10,139 nt of DNA from positions 1-10,139 of the forward strand of contig JAOZQV010000086.1 in the NCBI GenBank assembly GCA_029932035.1. Reading direction: 5' to 3'. The translations under genes and the position numbers were made by a program. This document shows positions 7,475 to 10,139 of the stretch, one piece after another; position 1 is the first letter of the stretch; every line of letters starts with the position of its first letter. This stretch comes from Deltaproteobacteria bacterium (GTDB lineage Bacteria; Desulfobacterota; DSM-4660; Desulfatiglandales; Desulfatiglandaceae). The notes under the pieces were generated by a model. The model was not told the DNA's origin, ran no database searches, and worked only from the letters and a program-made list of their open reading frames with translations.

Positions 7475-7524
7475 GTTGTATTTGTTCCTTCTTGTCATTT
7501 TTTTGGCCAATTTCAAAGTAAATT

Positions 7525-7538
7525 ACCACTATGACGGG
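7525..7538. promoter_or_regulatory. Candidate hip operator O2
   Basis: ACCACTATGACGGG matches ACCGYYATRRCGGT at 12 of 14 positions. It ends ten bases before the -35 box of the hip promoter, lies 72 bp from O1 and 73 bp from O3, and is on the same helical face as both if DNA has about 10.4 bp per turn. Confidence 0.5.
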
Positions 7539-7547
7539 AAATATGGC

Positions 7548-7576
7548 TTGAAATAAAACTCAGAAAGGTGTAATAT
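7548..7576 (+). promoter_or_regulatory. hipBST promoter
   Basis: TTGAAA (7548-7553) and TAATAT (7571-7576) form a sigma-70-like -35/-10 pair with the ideal 17-bp spacing. The expected start of transcription is near 7583, about 40 bases before the hipB ATG. The candidate operators at 7525-7538 and 7598-7611 flank it, as expected for an autoregulated toxin-antitoxin operon. Confidence 0.65.
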
Positions 7577-7597
7577 AGCTTCAAAAGTTAATTTTTT

Positions 7598-7611
7598 ACC
7601 GTTATAGCGGT
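7598..7611. promoter_or_regulatory. Candidate hip operator O3
   Basis: ACCGTTATAGCGGT matches the symmetric consensus ACCGYYATRRCGGT at all 14 positions. It lies between the predicted transcription start and the hipB ATG (13 bases before it), where a bound HipB dimer could block promoter clearance. The binding protein is inferred, not shown. Confidence 0.55.
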
Positions 7612-7624
7612 CCAAAGTGAAAGA

Positions 7625-7849
7625 ATGGAAAAACCAATAGCAGAAATCGTCCATTTCCACAGAAAGCAGAGCGGCTTAAGCCGAAAGCAGCTTGCAGACA
7701 TGGCCGGTGTCGGAAAGACAGTCATTTTTGACATTGAAAATGAGAAGGAGACTATCCGTTTTTCCACTCTTAAAAAAGTCTTAACGGCATTGAATATAAA
7801 GATAAACCTTGAAAGCCCCTTAATGGAGCGTATGCATGAGAAAAGCTGA
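7625..7849 (+). CDS. hipB: HipB-like Xre-family antitoxin and repressor
   Basis: A 74-residue protein made almost wholly of an Xre/HTH_3 helix-turn-helix. Helices 2-3 are in LSRKQLADMAGVGKTVIFDIEN (18-39), followed by the typical RFSTLKKVLTALNIKINL (45-62). In hip loci such proteins bind operators as dimers, repress the operon and contribute to control of the kinase toxin. It is the first gene of the three-gene unit; its end overlaps the hipS start by 14 bases. The ribosome binding site (GTGAAAG) is weak. The Xre fold is clear. The name HipB rests on the next two genes. Confidence 0.88.
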   Translation: MEKPIAEIVHFHRKQSGLSRKQLADMAGVGKTVIFDIENEKETIRFSTLKKVLTALNIKINLESPLMERMHEKS

Positions 7850-8150
7850 AATTACGATGCAAGGCGTTCCTGCCGGTATTCTCGAAGAAATTGAGCCAGG
7901 CAGGATATACCGTTTCAGATATCATACACGATACAACGGTCCGCCGATCTCCCTGACCCTGCCGGTCGAACAGAAGGTGTTCGAATTTGATCGTTTTCCT
8001 CCATTTTTTGATGGGCTGCTTCCGGAGGGGGTGATGCTGGAGAGTCTCCTTAAAAAGCTCAAGATTGACCGGCATGACTACTTTGGTCAGTTGGTTACAG
8101 TGGGCGGAGATTTGGTTGGGGCTACAACGGCCACGGAGATATCTGAATGA
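7836..8150 (+). CDS. hipS: HipS-like protein: free-standing HipA N-terminal subdomain
   Basis: A 104-residue protein matching only the N-subdomain 1 of HipA kinases (the couple_hipA domain), including the hallmark FPPFFDGLLPEGVMLESLLKKL (54-75) and the later DYFGQLVTVGGDLVGA (81-96). In one-piece HipA this segment is fused to the kinase; here it ends in its own stop codon. In the E. coli HipBST system the matching protein, HipS, is the antitoxin that inhibits the HipT kinase. TGGAG sits eight bases before ATG 7836. The gene overlaps hipB by 14 bases and hipT by four. It contains no Trp, unlike E. coli HipS, where a Trp is reported to enter the kinase active site. A frameshifted hipA is unlikely, because the ATGA junction restarts translation cleanly. 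Confidence 0.85.
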   Translation: MRKAEITMQGVPAGILEEIEPGRIYRFRYHTRYNGPPISLTLPVEQKVFEFDRFPPFFDGLLPEGVMLESLLKKLKIDRHDYFGQLVTVGGDLVGATTATEISE

Positions 8151-9073
8151 ACCGCTGTCCTATCACATATGAGGAATGCGGCGATTCGAAATACTCTGAC
8201 AGGGGCCTCAAACGGCTCTCCCGCAATCTCACATACCTGAGCGACCTCCCTTATTCTGCAGAAGAACAGATCAAAGAGGCAGCGGCAAGGGCGGATAAGA
8301 TGTCTATTCAGGGGATTCAACCAAAGCTGAGCGCCGTTCTCAGCCCCAAAAAGGGTGGGTTTGAGATCGTGGACAGAGGCGGTCGTTATATTCTCAAACC
8401 CCAGGTCCCTGCCTATTTCCAGGTTCCCGAGAACGAAGATCTTACCATGCGGCTGGCCGCGAATATTGGGATAGAGGTCCCATTACATGGTCTGGTTTAT
8501 TCGAAAGATGGGTCCATGACCTATTTTGTGATGCGATTCGATCGGGTAGGTCGTGGGGGAAAAGTGGCGGTTGAAGACTTTGCTCAGCTTTCCGGGCAAG
8601 ACAGAGAGACAAAGTATCACTCATCCATGGAGCGGGTTGCCCAGATCATTGAGGCGTTCTGCACCTTTCCCTTGATGCAGAAAGCCAGCCTGTTTAAACG
8701 GACGCTTTTCAATTTTTTGACAGGCAACGAGGACTGCCACCTAAAGAATTATTCCCTGATCCGTCGGGACCCGAAGGTGGAGCTGTCGCCTGCATATGAC
8801 CTCGTGAACACTTCCATAATCCTTGAGGCAAAAGAAGAGATCGCCCTCCCCATTAACGGGAAGAAGCGCAAATTGAGCCCAAAGGACCTCATCGAATACT
8901 TCGGCAGGGAGCGGCTGGGGCTGACGGAAAAAGTTGTTGGACAGACCCTTGAAGGGTTCAGCAAGGTAAAGTCAGATTGGCTTCGCATGATATCTGTCAG
9001 TTTTCTCTCTCGGGAGATGAAGGATAAATATTCCAAGCTGATGAACAGCCGTTTTGAGAGGCTCTATCCATGA
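8147..9073 (+). CDS. hipT: HipT-like serine/threonine kinase toxin (HipA C-terminal kinase)
   Basis: A 308-residue kinase matching the HipA core without its N-subdomain 1. It begins MNRCPITYEE, then shows the glycine-rich loop SIQGIQPKLS (53-62), the ATP-binding lysine K84 in YILKPQ, the catalytic segment FNFLTGNEDCHLKNYSL (188-204; D196, K200, N201), and the metal-binding D218 in SPAYDLVNTS. All catalytic residues are present, so it is probably active. HipA phosphorylates glutamyl-tRNA synthetase and E. coli HipT phosphorylates tryptophanyl-tRNA synthetase, halting translation; the target here cannot be read. The loop Ser S53, followed by I-Q, matches the region where HipT proteins autophosphorylate. 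The start overlaps the hipS stop (ATGA, with GGAG upstream), ensuring coupled synthesis after the inhibitor. Confidence 0.88.
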   Translation: MNRCPITYEECGDSKYSDRGLKRLSRNLTYLSDLPYSAEEQIKEAAARADKMSIQGIQPKLSAVLSPKKGGFEIVDRGGRYILKPQVPAYFQVPENEDLTMRLAANIGIEVPLHGLVYSKDGSMTYFVMRFDRVGRGGKVAVEDFAQLSGQDRETKYHSSMERVAQIIEAFCTFPLMQKASLFKRTLFNFLTGNEDCHLKNYSLIRRDPKVELSPAYDLVNTSIILEAKEEIALPINGKKRKLSPKDLIEYFGRERLGLTEKVVGQTLEGFSKVKSDWLRMISVSFLSREMKDKYSKLMNSRFERLYP

Positions 9074-9135
9074 GCATAAAACTTAACGTTGCAAGAGCTG
9101 AGACATAGCTTTATTTACCTGCTCCCTTATCCCCT

Positions 9136-9182
9136 CTTGAGAAATATGTGATCTACTACGTGGTAGCCACACCTCCATCGGG
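9136..9182 (+). pseudogene. Relic of the 3' part of a 5552-7372 gene paralogue
   Basis: This segment aligns to 7181-7224 with 40 of 44 bases identical plus one in-frame 3-base insertion. Read in the same frame it gives LEKYVIYYVVATPPSG, against LEKHVVYVAATPPSG in the intact gene. One of the four mismatches is silent and the rest give mild replacements (H/Y, V/I, A/V), so it looks like a fragment that once evolved under protein-level selection. Similarity fades on both sides. No start or stop of its own is evident. Confidence 0.7.
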
Positions 9183-9262
9183 TATGGGTGTTGTACTGTT
9201 GCACCTACAGGTCCAGAACATAGAAAGCCTTAGTCAGACAGTGATCACCCAGGTCAGAAAGA

Positions 9263-9280
9263 AAAAGGAGATATCCTTTT
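9263..9280 (+). terminator. Possible weak terminator downstream of hipT
   Basis: AAAAGGA (9263-9269) pairs with TCCTTTT (9274-9280) around a GATA loop. It is about 190 bp after hipT and is followed by T-rich sequence (TTGTTTTTT at 9290-9298) after a gap. The stem is low in GC, so termination strength is uncertain. Confidence 0.3.
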
Positions 9281-9690
9281 AATATATCATTGTTTTTTAT
9301 GAGACGAAATATAATCTATATGGCAGATAGCTCAACTTTTCCGTGGTACTGAATTTTTGAGATATCCAGATGGTATTTCTGTGGCACAGGAAGCTTGGCC
9401 GACCTTGCAACGACTCTATCCACCCCTCATCATAGCCAAAAAAAGCCGACCAATCTGGATGCAATCAAAAAGAATGCAAAATTTTCAGGAAAGTTCTTCA
9501 GTTGTGACCGTATCTGTCAAATCCATCGGTTATCATGCCTGCATGTCACGGAGCAGTCATTGGTTAACGGACCCAGTTTCCATTGACTTTTAGATGAGTT
9601 AGGTATAAACAACATTCAGCAGTATTCTCGAACCAGGTTTTTTCTCTACCCGATAAGGAAAGAGGATTTGAAATGGTCTACTGTCACCCG

Positions 9691-9729
9691 AAAACCCCGT
9701 TATTCCAAACAGATGGAGAGCGGGGTTTT
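9691..9729. terminator. Strong hairpin, probable terminator
   Basis: AAAACCCCG (9691-9699) pairs perfectly with CGGGGTTTT (9721-9729). The 21-nt loop has a nested TCCA/TGGA stem. The A-tract/T-tract ends give it the shape of a bidirectional intrinsic terminator. It lies about 95 bp upstream of the last gene and would insulate it from hip transcription. Confidence 0.55.
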
Positions 9730-9823
9730 GTGTTTTGTAGCCCCGTGAAATACTCATATAAAGGATTATGGTATTCAAAAAGGGAATAAGTCAAGAAAGT
9801 CAAGGCAGTACCCCAAGGTCCAC

Positions 9824-10139
9824 ATGAAATGTAAACTCTGCAACGGAAATGAGCCACTAATAAAGGCTCACATAATACCGGAAAGCTTCTACCAACCGCT
9901 GCAGATAGGAAAAGATCTACCAAAAATCTATTCTGCGAAGAAAGGCGAATACCCAAAACGGGCCCCAGCTGGCATATACGATAAGAAAATTCTCTGCGGG
10001 CATTGTGACAATGAGATTGGCGTTTGGGATCGATATGCCAAGGAGGTTCTATTCGTTCCATTCGATAAAGAGAGATATATCCGTGTCAACGGTGAAGATG
10101 CTCTGTATGAATTGGCGAATGTTGATTATGCCAAACTGA
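9824..10139 (+). CDS. Zinc-knuckle, HNH-like protein, N-terminal part
   Basis: The frame is open from ATG 9824 to the right edge (105 residues), so the C-terminus is missing. It starts MKCKLCNGNEPLIKAHIIPESFY: a CxxC pair (C3, C6) followed by an AHIIP motif (15-19). A second pair comes in LCGHCDNEIGVWD (57-69; C58, C61), with Asn directly after the Asp that follows it. CxxC, H-I-x-P and CxxC(D)N is the layout of treble-clef HNH nucleases and related zinc-binding proteins. I have a general recollection of similar uncharacterised proteins starting C.LC..........AHIIP.SF, but cannot name the family. AAGG (9815-9818) lies five bases before the ATG. Nuclease activity is only a possibility; a structural zinc domain is equally plausible. 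It is upstream-insulated by the hairpin at 9691-9729. Confidence 0.7.
   Translation, partial: MKCKLCNGNEPLIKAHIIPESFYQPLQIGKDLPKIYSAKKGEYPKRAPAGIYDKKILCGHCDNEIGVWDRYAKEVLFVPFDKERYIRVNGEDALYELANVDYAKL

Larger units (their letters stand above)
9074..9823. other. Largely non-coding 750-bp stretch after hipT
   Basis: No convincing complete gene was found. The stretch contains a decayed copy of part of the upstream 5552-7372 gene (9136-9182), an A/T-rich hairpin (9263-9280) and a strong 9-bp hairpin (9691-9729). Short open frames of 60-80 codons between 9315 and 9593 lack ribosome binding sites and recognisable domains; one reads FRGTEFLRYPDGISVAQEAW and could be part of an unidentified gene relic. 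The rest shows nothing I can assign. Confidence 0.6.

Noticed and set aside
7311..7529. Open frames on both strands across 7225-7529
   Set aside because: They run through the end of the large gene, an inverted repeat and a terminator-like hairpin, and resemble no protein I know.
7836..9073. hipA broken by a frameshift or premature stop
   Set aside because: The junction is a clean ATGA overlap with a ribosome binding site before the second start, and the split point matches known HipS/HipT architecture.
9357..9593. Two overlapping short open frames (TTG 9357 and 9395) as a possible gene
   Set aside because: No ribosome binding site, no recognised motif, and neither frame shows clear coding character. 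Kept only as a possible relic in the non-coding stretch entry.
9691..9729. Integron attC or attachment site
   Set aside because: The arms lack the RYYYAAC/GTTRRRY core sites and no integrase gene is present; a terminator explains the shape better.
9684..10061. Minus-strand 125-codon open frame
   Set aside because: It covers the strong hairpin and the antisense of the zinc-knuckle gene, whose CxxC/AHIIP motifs clearly favour the plus strand.

Overview
The window looks like a bacterial chromosome segment. The gene order yebC-ruvC-ruvA-ruvB, the sequence character and a long-form aspartate carbamoyltransferase suggest a delta-proteobacterium (Desulfobacterota) or a relative. This is inference from gene content, not a placement. 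No tRNA, rRNA, CRISPR array or complete insertion sequence was seen.

Positions 1-4609 are core genome, all on the minus strand. In transcription order they are rlmE (23S rRNA 2'-O-methyltransferase), then a tight cluster of yebC, ruvC, ruvA and ruvB (Holliday-junction processing), then a pyrB-like carbamoyltransferase cut by the left edge. The cluster is packed (1-nt and 4-nt overlaps, then 10-nt and 24-nt gaps), so yebC-ruvCAB-pyrB is probably one operon. An AT-rich 89-bp divergent gap (4610-4698) separates it from the rightward genes.

Positions 4699-7372 hold a two-gene rightward unit. The first gene is a MoxR-type AAA+ ATPase. The second overlaps it and encodes a ~606-residue protein whose N-terminal half shows the motif layout of the TraB/PrgY/TIKI/DUF5682 superfamily. 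MoxR ATPases are known to pair with DUF5682 and VWA proteins in putative NTP-dependent conflict or quality-control systems, but no VWA gene lies beside this pair.

Positions 7373-9073 hold a three-gene toxin-antitoxin locus of the hipBST type: a small Xre-family HipB, a free-standing HipA N-subdomain (HipS) and a separate HipA-like kinase (HipT), with overlapping reading frames. A well-formed promoter (TTGAAA, 17 bp, TAATAT) lies upstream. Three copies of a palindromic element fitting ACCGYYATRRCGGT are spaced 72 and 73 bp apart, and two of them flank this promoter. They are good candidates for HipB operators.

Positions 9074-9823 are mostly non-coding. This stretch holds a short decayed copy of part of the 3' end of the 5552-7372 gene, so related sequence brackets the hip locus, plus two hairpins. 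The window ends in the start of a zinc-knuckle, HNH-like protein (from 9824) that runs off the right edge. The right half therefore reads as an accessory, defence-like region next to a conserved DNA-repair operon.
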